Shown here: positions 8,761 to 22,699 of the stretch, piece after piece
Numbering within the stretch: the first letter of the stretch is position 1
Layout of the letters: every line of letters starts with the position of its first letter
From: Trachelipus rathkii
Taxonomy: Eukaryota > Arthropoda > Malacostraca > Isopoda > Trachelipodidae
NCBI GenBank assembly: GCA_015478945.1
Contig: JABUQX010088380.1
Span: forward strand, 52,501 to 82,263
Reading direction: 5' to 3'
DNA: 29,763 nt
The notes under the pieces: model-generated
Seen by the model: the letters and a program-made list of their open reading frames with translations, nothing else
Databases searched by the model: none
Told to the model about the DNA's origin: nothing
Made by a program: the position numbers and the translations under genes

Positions 8761-9840
8761 AGCGGTTTATTTTTCATTAGTATGATAAAAAATATCCAAT
8801 CTTATCAATCTGCGAGAACGAGAGTCATCCGTTAACCACACTAATCAGGTCCTATTGTAGGTTTTCTGAAATCATCTGTCACACAGTCTACCACCTTTAA
8901 TATTCACCCTTGATATAGGATTTTCTATGAGCGTATCACGCTAATTTTGGGAATTTTACATCCACAATATCATAAGATATATAATAAAAAATAATTTTGG
9001 GAATTTCTCCATCAAGTAAAAAAAAAACTTCAATTTATGTCCATGGCTTTAGCAAAAATTTTCGACAAACCTAATTTGATATGAAGAAGTGGAATGTAGA
9101 TGATTTTGGGATCAATAAAACGAGTATTCATAATATTTTTTTCACTAGGTGTAAGAGTTATACGTGAAGGCCATATATTTATTTTTAAATGACTTTTACG
9201 ATCCATGCTATCCTACTCGCACAGAAAACAGCAAAATTTTGTGCATTAAAACTGTAATACGAGCAGCAGAACAATCACCTTAAGATATCCACATATAATA
9301 CACATTAGATTTTCACACTGAATCTTGCCTAGAATAATTATTATATTTTCATAATATTCTTGTACATTTGGTAGTGGAGCTGATGGGAATTTGTTTCCAT
9401 TGTGCAAAAGGACAGCTTTTTAGACTAACTTTTGACACATCAGTAAACAAATATCATTCGTCTGCATTATGAGCATGTCCAAGAGTGCCCATCACTGATG
9501 AAATATCATTACAGTACACTATATGATAGTGTAGCCGGATATTTATCCTTTATTATTATTGAAATATCATCAGCAAATGAATAAATTACTATTACGATTA
9601 TATCAAAAAATATTCCAATACCCCTAGTTCCCTATACATATTCATAGAAAGTTATCTAAACATATACTCAGTCTTATATAGTTACTGATGTATTCTACGA
9701 AGTTTATTCACTGATTTAATATTTAGTAGATATAAATATAGTAAAATCACTCACCTAATTTAGTTAATCTATAGTAATTCCACTGAGGTAGGAAGGCCAC
9801 TTCATTAGAAAATGTGAAACTTGCATCAATTTTCAACTAA
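8761..9840. other. Anonymous AT-rich DNA with small repeats
   Basis: Nothing coding recognised. TAATTTTGGGAATTT occurs twice (about 8942 and 8993). A 7-bp hairpin ACACTAT/ATAGTGT lies at 9516-9532, and GAAATATCAT is repeated on both sides of it. Confidence 0.5.
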
Positions 9841-10090
9841 TATCCCTCGAGGGGGCTGTCAATTTGGGTTAAAGTCCCGCACTATGCGCACCTCCGGCAC
9901 CTGTTAACGGAAACGGTAGGTCCCACCCGTCCAAAGGAGGCGAGCAACTCTCTTCCTGCAATTATTATTCGCAGGTCTGAATCTAAACCTCCGCTGTAAG
10001 TGCAGTTGGCAGAAGTATTGGGCAGATCTTCAGTCTGTGCACGCGACATATACTGCCTCCGCTGAATTAATAATGGTGCGATTTTCACGA
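9841..10090. other. GC-richer island, unidentified
   Basis: About 250 bases starting with the CCTCGAGGG palindrome, less AT-rich than the flanks. A minus-strand frame at 9882-10088 is open for 68 codons but has no recognised family. It is reported as an island, not a gene. Confidence 0.4.
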
Positions 10091-11156
10091 AAAGATTTTA
10101 AATATTAATAACTAAATACGTTATATGCACTTTCGAAGTTAATTACTTGTAATGGCAATAAATTTTATTTCTAAATAATTCTTTATGTGATGAATTATAC
10201 ACACTTCGATAATATGAATATTAGACTAATATCCCATTTCGTCAAATTACTGTATATTTACATTAAACTAGCCTTCTCTCTGCAAAGATCGGTATTTTGG
10301 TGCCACAGGGATGCACGATGTACCCATCACTTAATTATTGACGTTGACAAAAAAGATACTAAGGTGTCTAATAGCATTAACAATCTCTTCAGATAAAGTT
10401 GAAAGCTCCTTTTGCCTTCGAGAAACACTATTCTAATCCAATCAAATACACATAAATATAGTTACGTGCTAGCCTGTTAATCGAGGTCCCTCTGAACACA
10501 TTCGAGGAGACACGTAAGTGTGTTTTAATATTTATGTTATGATAAAAATGTTCCAACCAAAACTTCTGCCCTATGCTGAATTCGGAATAAGATAGAGAGT
10601 GTCCTAATGTGCGTGAGCAGGCGAGTTGGAAGCCTTGGTTGATTAAATGTCAACTCAACTTCAGCAACTACCAATTGCTAAATCATCAATAACAGAATCC
10701 TCCACCGGTTATTATAACCTAGAGTGACCTGTTTCTCGTATATCGCTCGCACATAGAGCTTATGAACACTAACTTTTCACCGGTTCTCTTAACTTCAATA
10801 AAAGGTATTACTATCAAAAACACTCGTCATACTCCAAGAAACGAATATGCACAATAGACCCGGAGTGAATGTACCTAGCACTCTTCAGATGTTTCGCCAT
10901 GAGATCCGCAAGTAGACTTGGGACATAAGCTAACGCGTAAATTCACGAACGGTCTACGCGAGGCAAACCAGGGATAGATATAGGTGTATTGATGAACTCT
11001 CATTTATCAGGTATCTCACATATAATAAACACACGAAGTATATATCAGAGTCTGTATCTCTAATACAGTTGCAATATAATTATTATTTCATCACATTTTC
11101 TCATATATGAAATATAAATATATTTATCACTATATGTGAATAATAAATAATAAATA
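10091..11156. other. Anonymous AT-rich DNA
   Basis: No supported gene. At 10303-10340 one frame spells VPQGCTMYPSL, which resembles an RT motif, but the surrounding frame is full of stops and no other RT block is present. Confidence 0.5.
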
Positions 11157-11205
11157 GTATATATATATATATATACTATATATTAAATATATATATACGC
11201 CAACA
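11157..11205. repeat. Short (TA)n tracts
   Basis: Two short TA runs around 11157-11177 and 11183-11197 within unique AT-rich DNA. Confidence 0.9.
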
Positions 11206-11477
11206 TAATATAGAGAATATATAACGTTAAAAAATTTCAACACAAATCTTTTATCTATATTATAAAAACTATACACGTTAAAAATAGCAAAATTTTGATA
11301 GCAAATCTGGATTCCCCGTATGGAAAAGTACTATCATATAAGATATATAAAATAATAAATTTATATATATGGGGCAAAATAATGTTTATACCATAAGAGT
11401 GATATATAACTGTCTAGAAGGTAATAGCATCCCCCGTTATAAGATAGAATAGAGAAGATAATAGATTTATATAATGA
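11206..11477. other. AT-rich unique DNA
   Basis: Nothing recognised. Confidence 0.5.
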
Positions 11478-11712
11478 TTATATATATATATATATATAAT
11501 ATATAATTAATATATATATATAATAATTATATATATATATATTTAATATATATATTATTATATTAATATATTATATATATATTATATATATATATATAAT
11601 TATATATATATATATATATATTATTATATATATATATATATATATTATATATATTATAATAATAATATATATATATATATATATAATAATATATAATATA
11701 AATAATATTAAT

Positions 11713-11749
<37 letters not shown>

Positions 11750-11816
11750 ATTATATATATTAATAATATATATTATTATATATATATATTATAATATATA
11801 ATATATATATTAATAT
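11478..11816. repeat. (TA)n array 5, impure
   Basis: TA and TAA/TTA mixed dinucleotide repeat, more degenerate than the arrays at 2.5-4.5 kb. Confidence 0.95.
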
Positions 11817-12399
11817 AATCGCTGAATTTGAGGCATTAATATTTTAAGGTACTAACTTATAAATATTATTCACATTTTCTATTTTATTGAATACAAGGTA
11901 TTCTAACATAATTATGTTTCAATTAACCATGTTATAACAAGGTTATATATTAATAATTTCCATCAATTTAATTGAGCTTCATTGACTAAGTTTATAATAG
12001 TTATGTTACCACTATCACCTATATAGTCCACTTATATAGCTATATTTTTACGATAACTTAATTTTTCACAATAAAATATTACACTGTCACTCATTGAGAT
12101 TAGGTAAAAAATTAATATAACTTTTTAAATGATTCATAAGTATAAGTACAATAATATAAACAATATAACCCATAATTTATAATTTTTAAGTTTAACTATA
12201 CCAATTAATGATTTTATAAAATCAATTCACCATATACTATGAATTTAAATATAATTTGATTATATTTTCAAAGTTATATTTTTTACAAATAGTGTTTTCT
12301 AACGATTAATTATATTTTATCTTAATATAAATAATAGTTTAATTTGATATATGAAAAATAATGTTTATTTTTTATTTTTATTAAAATAGTTTATATATT
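11817..12399. other. AT-rich unique DNA
   Basis: Very AT-rich but not simple repeat; nothing recognised. Confidence 0.5.
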
Positions 12400-12780
12400 G
12401 AATATATATATATATATCTATATTATATAAATATATATATATAATATATATATATTATTATATATTTATAATTATTATATAATTATATATATTAAATATT
12501 AATATATTGTATATTATATTAATATATAATAATATATATAATTAATATATTAATTATATTTATATAAATTATATAATATATAATTATTATATAATTAAAA
12601 TATTAATATAATATATATTATATAATATATATATATAAATTATATTATTATTATATATATATAATATATATAATATATATATATATATATATTATATATT
12701 AATAATTAATAATATAATAATAATTAAATATATATATATATATATTATATTAATTATATATATATAATTAATATATATAT
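12400..12780. repeat. (TA)n array 6, impure
   Basis: Mixed TA, TAA and TTA repeat, bounded on the right by unique sequence from 12781. Confidence 0.95.
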
Positions 12781-13540
12781 GATGTTAGGTTTTACACTCT
12801 CGCACCAAGAAATTTAATTTTGATGATATTATGGCCATTAGGGTTTATTTATTTAAAGGCTGAAAGGAACATTATTGAGGAAATTAAGACTGAACTAGGA
12901 GCGTTGTCACTGCAGAGGATGAGGCGCTCACATGAGTTAGGGTTGTCATTCGCCAGTTTTTAATATAAAATTTCTAATTTTAAGCAGTAGGAAAGATTAA
13001 TACTCGCACCAATATTAAGGGTGTTAGATATGTATGTGGTATAAGCGTTATTTAACATTAATAAAAATAACAATAATCATTAAAGGAGGTACCACTCAAA
13101 ATAAGTTACATATCAAAAGAAATCATGATATAACCACTTTAATATAAAATTATAATATTAATAATCTTTAAATTAATATAATAAATAAAAATATAAAGAA
13201 TAATTCATTAAAATAAAGTAATAAATAATCACTATATAATAATTATTCCATATTATATTTAAATAAATAAATAAGTAGGCTGGGAGAGAGGAGAACAATA
13301 AGAATGCGAAAACACATTAATATATTTTTGAGAATAATCTACATGACAAACAGTATAGTCAAAGTCAATGCAAATATTATTTAATACAGACGACAATTAC
13401 CAGTCAATAAACCTACCAGCAAGTTCCACAGTAATCGAGCATCCATATATTTCTGGTAAGTGAAAATAACCGCTCAGGATGCCGTAAACTAATGCGGAAA
13501 TCAATTATAAGAGCAGATAAGAATTGCCAAATAACCCTAT
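12781..13540. other. Anonymous DNA, less AT-rich at 12890-12960
   Basis: Contains a short island near 12895-12955 (TGTCACTGCAGAGGATGAGG and following) and the string ACTCGCACCA at about 13003 with near-copy CTCTCGCACCAAG at 12797. Nothing coding recognised. Confidence 0.45.
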
Positions 13541-13650
13541 ATGATATAATTAATATAAATAATAATAATATAATAATATAATATATAAATAATAATAATT
13601 AAATAATTATACAATAATAAATAATTAAAATATATAAATAATAATAATGG
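13541..13650. repeat. (AAT)n and mixed A/T microsatellite
   Basis: Impure AAT repeat; the minus-strand frame across it is repeat-derived. Confidence 0.9.
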
Positions 13651-14720
13651 CATATCATATATAAGAAATTGAGATTCGAAATGTCCATTGTAGATTTTAG
13701 TATTACCTTCGTATATTCTATATATATTTAGATTTTTAGAGCAAGTGATAATATATAATACCATTTTGATAATATAAATATCATATAAATTAAATATAAT
13801 TTTTTATTAGAACAAATGACACATAAACTTATATAAACCAATATATAAGTAGTTTGAGATCAAAATTATAAGTGGTTAATTGTATAGGTAAGCTTTTTTA
13901 TGGTAAATATTTATTATTAAAATTTTCAAAATTACCAATAATAATTAAATTAATAATATTAATATATTTTTAAAAATAATTATATTATAAATTATTATTA
14001 TAAGTATTATATTATTTTAATTAAGTTCAACGGTTGAATACACTAATCTCATATTTTGAGAAACCTAATACAGTGATAAATGAGGAGATTAAAAAATACT
14101 AGTAAATCCCTAAATAATATAATTATGAGAATAGTAAAACATACTGTCTCGATGATCCGAATGATTTGTGGAAGGTACAATAATAACAATACTAAAATAG
14201 GAGATGTAATACATATAAGAATTTCTTTGCTCATGTACCAATTACGCCTATTATTATCATTCATAACTGTCAGTTAAGACGATCTAAGCAGCCTAATATC
14301 AGTCGATGAAAGTTATGGGAATTCATATATATATCCTACGGTCACCATTCTGTATCATCATAAATATATCGATAATGAATATACAGAACTATCTCACTAG
14401 CAAAAATATTTTCAAAGTTGGAAAAGTAGTCAAATATAATTTAAATGCTATGGTCAGAATATGAGATCATTATTGTTTATAACTATATCAAGGCTGAGTA
14501 TTCATGATACCTAGTAAATTACTCTCAATAACCCCATGTAGATGTTTTGGTGAATATTTACTAATTTTAATATATTAATGATATAATTTATTATTTAAAA
14601 ATAATTTATAAATATTATTTTTCCCATTAAATTCACTGGGTACATGGAATGTTAAAGTAATAAATGGAGTATAAACGTTTCTTAAGGATAGCTTACTTAT
14701 ATAATAATCCCTTTATTATG
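13651..14720. other. AT-rich unique DNA
   Basis: Nothing recognised. Two overlapping antisense frames of 65-71 codons near 14050-14277 have no family resemblance. Confidence 0.5.
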
Positions 14721-15130
14721 ACCACTTGCGTCCGGGGGTAAGCGAAACGTATCATGTAACCTTTCCGGGTTACGGACAAAGTTTGTTTGGAAGTGCTACA
14801 TACCATTTGTTTTCTATACAATATTCATAGTAATTGTTCACGATTTATTACACTAGAATATATGCATTATATGGTCTCACTATAGAAGATTGTATGCTTA
14901 CGAGCCTTTGATTGAGGATCGGTGGTTAATTCGTAGTGAGTTGGTGCTAAACTGTTGTAAATGGTGTTACCGTGTAGTAACCTCCACTAAATTACTATTA
15001 TAGGTTGGTTCGAATTAAACTGGATATAAGGTCGAGATCAATTTTAGAATGGTCCGCGTGGCGCTCAGTATTTTAATCTAATGATTTGTCTTGTATGATT
15101 CTTCACAGGAAAATTTAGTGGATAACCTAA
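14721..15130. other. Unique DNA with nested small inverted repeats
   Basis: GTAACC (14756-14761) pairs with GGTTAC (14768-14773), and outer GTCCG (about 14730) pairs with CGGAC (14773-14777). Near 14934-15015 there are sequences loosely like Pol III A and B boxes (TAGTGAGTTGG and GGTTCGAAT), about 70 bases apart. The arms do not form a tRNA cloverleaf, so no tRNA or SINE is called. Confidence 0.4.
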
Positions 15131-15658
15131 AATTCTATCTATATCATAATCTGTAGATACTTATAAAGAAAGAGATTTTTTTTTTTCTGTGTGGTTCACC
15201 TATAGACTATCTAAGAATTGAGATGATCACGCCTTTTGACTGCTCTATATGTCATCCACTGAACCGATTTTACAATTTGATTGCAGATTTGGAAATATTT
15301 TAATTGATTTCTTTCCTCATGGGGTTTGTTCCATCAAATTCGCACTGCCACGGGAGTAGGTCTCAGTAAGATGTGGAAAGAAGAGGCAAAGAAAAAATAA
15401 AAAAACGCTTTAGGAGGGTCACGAGGTTTGGTAGGAGATGATCTATTTTTTTTATAAACGGCTATTGGGTATATATATCTTGAGGTAAACGTGCTTGCGC
15501 GAGCCAATATTTGGCGGCGTCCCGTCCCCATAATAGATGCCCATTTGTCAGCTGATTGCAGAAGTATGAACACAACATCGTGGTAATTCGTTTCCATATT
15601 CCAAGCCAGCTCATCTCTTCGAAGAAACATATCTTCACCGTAAGAGACACTCACTGCG
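15131..15658. other. Unique DNA with a less AT-rich block beside a (TC)n tract
   Basis: Bases about 15440-15658 are the most balanced composition in this part of the window. A minus-strand frame at 15334-15654 stays open for 106 codons (EDMFLRRDELAW and on), but its end becomes poly-Phe/Ala-like from AAAA-rich DNA and I recognise no family. It may be an exon relic or promoter; unassigned. Confidence 0.4.
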
Positions 15659-15685
15659 TCTCTCTCTCTCTCTCTCTCTTCTCTA
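15659..15685. repeat. (TC)n microsatellite
   Basis: About ten TC dinucleotides followed by TTCTCT, then a (TA)n run to about 15722. Confidence 0.97.
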
Positions 15686-15689
15686 TAAT

Positions 15690-18600
15690 ATAATATATAT
15701 ATATATATATATTATATAATATAGGCCAGTATCATTGAGTTACATTTAATTGTATAGCCGTAAAATAAAGAGACATTGCATTATATTGTATTACAATAGT
15801 TATGGTTTGTTTTATTAGGATTCAAAAACAATGTGCTGAATATATGGTTTATATAATGGATAACGGTATGTAAAGCTTAGTTTATAGTTAGTGATAATAT
15901 AAGAAGTTTTAGTATTTATTAATTATAATGTATTGACTGGGACATTCTAGACTCCCTTTTATTTAATAGTCATAATTATATATAAAAATGTTAATTATAG
16001 TATAATATATAACATTTTTGATGCGCCACTAACCTAACAACAATAGGTTTTTTTGCGTAGAGAGATAGTCTCTATTACAACCATTACAATTACCCAACAC
16101 CAATAAAGTAGTCCATTCAAAACCAGCTATACTCATGGAATGTCCCCATTATAAAACTTTATATGTCTCAGAGAGCTCCACACAATATTAGTATTTATAG
16201 TAAAAAGCTCACGATTCACTTTACTCTTTGTATTGATATGGTTCAGCGCATTAGCACTACAAACACATCAATAAAACCACATATACAAGTAATTTCGCTC
16301 CACACACAGACTAAACAATCCAATAGAGGAGATTTTCGAACACTAAACATTTCATAGGATTTTGCGATATACCTCAAGAACGACTCAGTGAAAGAAAACC
16401 ACATATGTCTCTAACTAGGCTCAACGGCACTCTAACTCAACGGGATGGAGTTACTAAGGCCAGAGTACGCTATATCTATGACAACCTTATACAGCATTGA
16501 GTATCACCTCCTTATTTACTTTTAGGTAATACACAATATATATAATTAGATACCAAAAATTTTTAATCACCTAATCTATGAATCCACCATACAGTAAAAC
16601 TAATCTAGTTATATGAGCATACTCTCTAGCTTTGAGTACATAGACCTATTATATCACATTGCTTAACTCATTAGACAATATCACAATATAAAATTTTTCG
16701 AGAAAAAGGTTATAATCCTAAATATAATCATCTATCACCTTCGATCTCCTTTCAGACACATTCAATGAAACATAGATTATTATTAATATATCAATCATTT
16801 ATGCCAATTTATCATAATAACTACCGAGTTTACACAAAAAACCTAACGTAGTATTTTACGCAATCATATAACCTACCTAATCACCCCATACCTTATCTCG
16901 CACTTTCCTTATAGCAGTAGAAATCACCTAAGTATTCGGCCCTGTTCCACGTCACACCTATTTAATTAATAGATTAAAGTAGCTTGAGTAAAACTATAAA
17001 CATAATAATATAATAAGTAGTATATAAATCATTTATATTTACTGAAAATAAATAATAATAGCAGTAATTTCCTTTCTTTGGTCCTATTACTGAGTGATGT
17101 ATCACGCATAAGGTATGACTATACAACTTAACCTATAATTCCCAATTAACATATATATGACAAATTATATATAATTGGAGTCTCCCACAAGTAATGGATG
17201 CACATATACTTATATCAAACCATATTTCAAATTCTTCAACCTATTTATTAGCATTATTATATAGACCTTAATATTCATATTCCAATTACTCTTAACGCAG
17301 TAACAACCTTAATCACAGCTAAAATTCAAATATAATGCAAGAGAACTTAATCAACAAATTAATATATAATAATACCCTAAACTGGAACAAGGGGTTATTA
17401 GCAAACGAATTACTATGCCTACCATAATCTATCTACAAAATCTTATCATTATATCACATAATACTAATACTACCAGACAGTAAAGAAGAAAATTACATAA
17501 ATAAATAATCTCGCTTATTGTCACCAACAATTAGATTTTCTTATTAAACAATTAAGATCACCTTCTTAAAATAAATAAACGACCCAATATCCTAAGGTAC
17601 TTGACTATTTAAGGCTGAATGTATTATTATCATTAAACTCTATTACCCGCAATAATAATAAATAATTACTTATTAATGAGCCAGAAAATAAATTATAACC
17701 GCAAATGAAAATATATATACTAGAGCATTAAATTATGTATAGGACAATTATGCCTCCGACTTTTTTTTCATCTACTGAGGGCAATACTTGAAATCGGCAT
17801 TATTATAGAACATAAATTAGTTTCACCATCAAGTAGAATACACCAGAAATAGAAGTCCATATCTAAGAGATGAAAAACTCTCTGGAATTCCTTTAAACAG
17901 ACTGCTTTCCCCAATAATATATTACCCTATTATTCACACTATACACCTACTACAACCTGAAAACAAAACTGTTATCGCTCTCAATCCAGTAAATTTTTTT
18001 TCGGGGGAGAGGAGCAGTGCCTGGCGACTTTCGCACGTATATCATGTATACATGTCAAAAATGAGTTAAATTCTTAGTCTATATTATTATTATATACAGA
18101 GTAAATATCATACTCTCAACAGAATCACTACCCCTGCATCATAACAACATATAAACAATAAACCGATGAAACCAAGAAAAAAAATCCATAAACCTAAGCA
18201 TATATAATTATATTTAATTTCACATCAATAATACTAATATATAAACAAATTCTATCCCCAGCCCCATTATATAATTCATATTGTAAATAATCCACACTCA
18301 AGTAAACCAAAGAACGATATCCTCTAATGAACCTATACTAAAATAATACACCATATTTCAATCGCGCCACCTAATATATATATAATTATTACACCCTTCT
18401 TGTAGTCAATAACTATATGAGGTCTACCAACTTAGTAACAAATAAATTCACGATCAAAATCAATCCTTTTAAATTTCTATCCATAAAATATAACTTTATT
18501 TAAAATTCATATATAACCTTAGCCCCTAACTAAGTCTAATATTGTCCATTCCTTTAACAGAATGAACTATATAGAAACTGAAATACTATCTATACTAACT

Positions 18601-18720
18601 TATGACTATGAAACTTGAGCAGCTCGGACTTACGAGCAACAATTAGACTGCAACATTTATGATTAACAATATTCTCATAATGAATATATATCGGTACTTC
18701 CTGACCTATAATGCTGTAAC
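15690..18720. other. Anonymous DNA with strong strand asymmetry (C-rich, G-poor plus strand)
   Basis: No gene supported. The plus strand is rich in A and C and poor in G: row 16861-16920 has 20 C and 4 G, 17221-17280 has 10 C and 2 G, and 17281-17340 has 14 C and 4 G by hand count. Small items inside are the inverted pair AAAAATGTTA/TAACATTTTT at 15984-15993 and 16010-16019, a GC-rich blip at 18001-18036, and the perfect palindrome CATGTATACATG at 18043-18054. Confidence 0.55.
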
Positions 18721-18724
18721 AGGT

Positions 18725-18859
18725 TAAGCTATATTGGGATATTTTGTACTTATGGTGGCCAGAAAAAAATTTAGGGCAATTGTCGGGATAATTCTGAGGG
18801 GGGGATCTGCTAAGCCCCCCTCAGTATATCACCCCCTACCCTGTGCTATCGAGCCCCTG
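18725..18859 (-). mobile_element. Possible terminus of a hAT-like DNA transposon
   Basis: Read on the minus strand the block starts CAGGGGCTCGATAGCACAGG exactly where a long TA array ends. CAGGG-type termini are typical of hAT elements. Just inside, CTGAGGGGGG (18794-18803) and CCCCCCTCAG (18815-18824) form a perfect 10-bp stem with an 11-base loop. Only one end is seen and no transposase or matching second terminus was found in the window. The assignment rests on the terminal motif and the sharp composition change. Confidence 0.4.
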
Positions 18860-19072
18860 TATATATATAATATATATATATTAATATTATATATATATAT
18901 ATATATATTATATAATATTAATATAATATATATATATTAATATATTATATAATTATATATATATATATTATATAATATATATATATATATATTAATATAT
19001 ATAATTTTATATATATATATATTATATATCATATATATATATATTAATAATATGTATATATAATTATATATA

Positions 19073-19118
<46 letters not shown>

Positions 19119-19225
19119 TAATATATATATATATATATAATATAATATATTAATATATATATATATATAATATATAATAATATACTAATATAATATAATA
19201 TTAAATAATATAATATATATAAGTA

Positions 19226-19262
<37 letters not shown>

Positions 19263-19287
19263 ATTAATATATATATATATATATATA

Positions 19288-19337
<50 letters not shown>

Positions 19338-19745
19338 AATATAATATAATATATATTATATATATATAATAATATTTTAATAATTTTTACCAAGATATTT
19401 TTATGTATATAAAACAAAATATTAATATAATAACATATTTATATATAAATCAAAAATATTAATATATATATATATTATATATATATATATTATATATAAA
19501 TATATATTAATTATATATTATAATATAATATATATATATATATATATAATATATATAATTATAATATAATTATTATTAATTAATATAATATATATAATTA
19601 ATTTTAATTTTAATAATTAATATATAATATATATATTATTTATATTATTAATATATATATTAATATAATATATAAAAATATATATATATTATATATATAA
19701 ATATATATATAAAATATATATTATTATATATATATATATATAAGT
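18860..19745. repeat. (TA)n array 7, long and impure
   Basis: About 0.9 kb of TA repeat with TTAATA and TAATAA variants and a short unique insert around 19376-19435. Confidence 0.97.
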
Positions 19746-21655
19746 CAATATAAAAATTAAAAATATAAAAATATTTAAGAATTACTTATTGCTAAAGAAA
19801 TGCAAGTACTGTAATTTATTTCTGCAAAACTAAATGACTTTACTTTTCCACTGTCTTAGAAATCAATCGAGATAAATATTGGTGAAAATGGGGAGGAAAT
19901 TTTCCCATATACTTTGATGATATTGATTGTATGATAGAACTCGTTGTGATTTTACACCTAACTCTTGGCATTTAATATATAGTAGTAAGGTTATAAACTA
20001 CATATAATCACTTAGGCATCAACACTACTAATGTAATTAAAATTCAGAGAGTTATATAATGAGAAATTCAACATATGTATAAATGCTAATAGTATATCTA
20101 GATTTAGAAATGAATCGAGATAAAGCTTTTTGAATAATGATTCACTTATTTTATAACAGAAATATAAGACACAAGAAGAACCGCACCAAATCCTAAAAAA
20201 CAATTTTAATTGAACCACAGCTTTGAAAAAAAAGATTTGAGATTTTTGTCACTATATAATAGTAGATTTATGAGAAGTATATGATATGCCGTACTTTCCC
20301 TTTAAAGTTAAAACTTACAAACTCACACTAACATTTATCACAATCAAGTTTTCCTATTGGAGTAATCATTAAGAGGTGGAAAGTAATTACCAGGGAACTT
20401 ATACATCTGGGTATTATATAATACTTGGAGATTCAGATTTACACTTCTTGAAACATATTTACCCCTCACAGGAACATCCTTATAGGTTGTTGCATGCCAT
20501 TAATAAGCCCTTTTTCAGGATAAATAGGGGTTACAATAGAGTACTTCATTAAGATGGGGCTATAGAACCTACAGCTAATTCAAACATAATAAATTTCAAA
20601 CCTATTTAAAACTTCAAACTTGAAATAATGTAAAAATATTTATTTGACGAATATCTATAAGAACACATCTTGGTATAAATTGAGAGGATTAGAAATTTGT
20701 CAAGAGAGAATATATATCTACCATTTTTTAAAATACTCTTTTAATTTATGAGAGAGAGGATTATTTGCCAATGTAATTTATAGTATATATATCTAATCAT
20801 AAAATGCTATTATAAGGTTTTTGATACATCTACACCAGTTCTCTCCAATATAATATATGACATTAATATCTTTGAAATTGTTAGTTTAACGAATACACAA
20901 TAAAAAAAATATGCAGCAGAGATATTATGCTAATAAAAAAAAATTATTTTAAATGGATATAGAGACGCAACTCAACTCAACCATCTATGTTTATAATAAC
21001 ACTTTTATTTAATATTACTTAATGCATATCACTATTGATTTATATTTTGAAAGCTCAACTTATTGATATAATTAAAAAATCAGTTTATATATACTATAAT
21101 TTTCACCCTCATATCTTTGACTAGAGCCATAAAAATACGCACGCACGCTAGTGAAAGCAATATATGACATACCTATCACAGTAATTGAAAGGGCCAAACC
21201 ATTATCACGTATATACTAATATTATTATTATAAGGATAAATACTCCTCAGGGTACATTATAAATAACTTTCAGTCATGAACAAGGAAGATAAACCGATAA
21301 CTTCGTTGCATATATATATAGCCATTTTGATTATGGTTAGTATGACATTCATAAGCTTAACTACACAGTACTCATATTATAATATATAATATAACCCATA
21401 CACGCACTTGACTACATACATATAATATATATATAAACGCACATAAACTAAGATATTCCTAATAGCATAACAATATATATATATAAACGTACCCCTGATA
21501 TATTTAAATCTGTAAAAGCAAAAATTCTTTTATTTTATATATCCTTCACGTCACTACATGCACATCACGCAACACGTACAACAGTCAAATACACTGACAA
21601 TCATAACGCATCACTTTTACACGTTAAACTATCAAAGTCACATCATCTACAACTA
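19746..21655. other. AT-rich unique DNA
   Basis: No gene or element recognised over about 1.9 kb. Minor features are ACGCACGCACGC near 21138 and short TA runs at 21420-21485. Confidence 0.5.
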
Positions 21656-21670
21656 TTAATATATACTATA

Positions 21671-21702
<32 letters not shown>

Positions 21703-21874
21703 AATATATATAATATATATATAATATATATATATTAATATATATATATATATATATATTATATATTATATATATATATATTTATATATTATATATTATA
21801 TATATATATATTAATATATATTATATATATATATATTATATATATATTTTATATTATAATATATAAATATTATA

Positions 21875-21919
<45 letters not shown>

Positions 21920-22138
21920 ATATATATTATTATAATATATATATTTATATATATATATATAAAATTATATTTAATATAATAATTATTTATATAATTATAT
22001 ATATATATATTATATATATAATATTAATATTAAATATATAATATATAATAATAAATATATTATATTATATTAAATATATAATATAATATTATATATATAT
22101 TATAATTAATAATAATATAATATATATTATATATATAA
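21656..22138. repeat. (TA)n array 8, impure
   Basis: TA repeat with many TTATA and TAAATA variants; it ends sharply at GGCATAGGGCC (22139). Confidence 0.97.
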
Positions 22139-22699
22139 TGGCATAGGGCCTAATAATAATACGGTAAGCTAAAAATAATTCTGAGGTTATCTTATATTAT
22201 CCTTGAAAAGTTTATTTTAGATAGTTACTTATAATTATGCTTAATTTATGGAAACCAATGTTAATAATAATTATCCTGGATTCATATGGCCTGAAAGGAA
22301 AAGCAACTTACTTCCTTGGTGAGGAGCGGAATTAGCTGGTGTTCAGTTCATTCAACGATTGTAGGATCTTCCTTAGAATATGCTTAAAAGGTTAAGTAGA
22401 TGAGATGACTGTCAACTTATAATTGCTAGTCTAAGGACTCACCTTACTCCTAAATTAATGAGAATGAAATATAACTGTATCATCCTAACGAGTTAGCATA
22501 TCAGTTCTCATTCCTATTAGGTCAAGAGTAGGATATATCTTAATGACGAGGTGGGTCCAAAGTGAATTTAAGAATTTCTTAGAGCTGTATAGACCTACGA
22601 TACTTCCTACAGAGTTCGTAATAGCTAAATAGCTAAGGTTAATATGTCAGAATCGATTGGCATTATTATATGATATGTTAGAGATAATATGACTATGAT
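22139..22699. other. Unique DNA leading into the G/T-rich repeat region
   Basis: Nothing coding recognised. Composition on the plus strand becomes G/T-biased toward the right. Confidence 0.5.

Noticed and set aside
8930..9030. Repeated TAATTTTGGGAATTT
   Set aside because: Two 15-base copies about 50 bases apart in AT-rich DNA, with no further structure.
10240..10400. VPQGCTMYPSL in one frame, similar to an RT motif
   Set aside because: Only about ten residues match, stops follow immediately, and no other reverse-transcriptase block is nearby; chance is likely.
14925..15035. A-box/B-box-like pair suggesting a tRNA or tRNA-derived SINE
   Set aside because: The A-box is one base short and the T-arm around GGTTCGAAT cannot pair; no acceptor stem can be drawn.
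15334..15654. 106-codon minus-strand frame
   Set aside because: It is the longest frame outside known elements, but it has no family match and its second half is low-complexity; kept only as an unexplained island.
16000..18700. Possible inverted copy of the G/T-rich satellite, suggested by ACCCTATTATTCACAC near 17925 and the opposite skew
   Set aside because: Only one short match to a reversed module was found by eye and the flanking modules do not follow; left as a dot-plot test.
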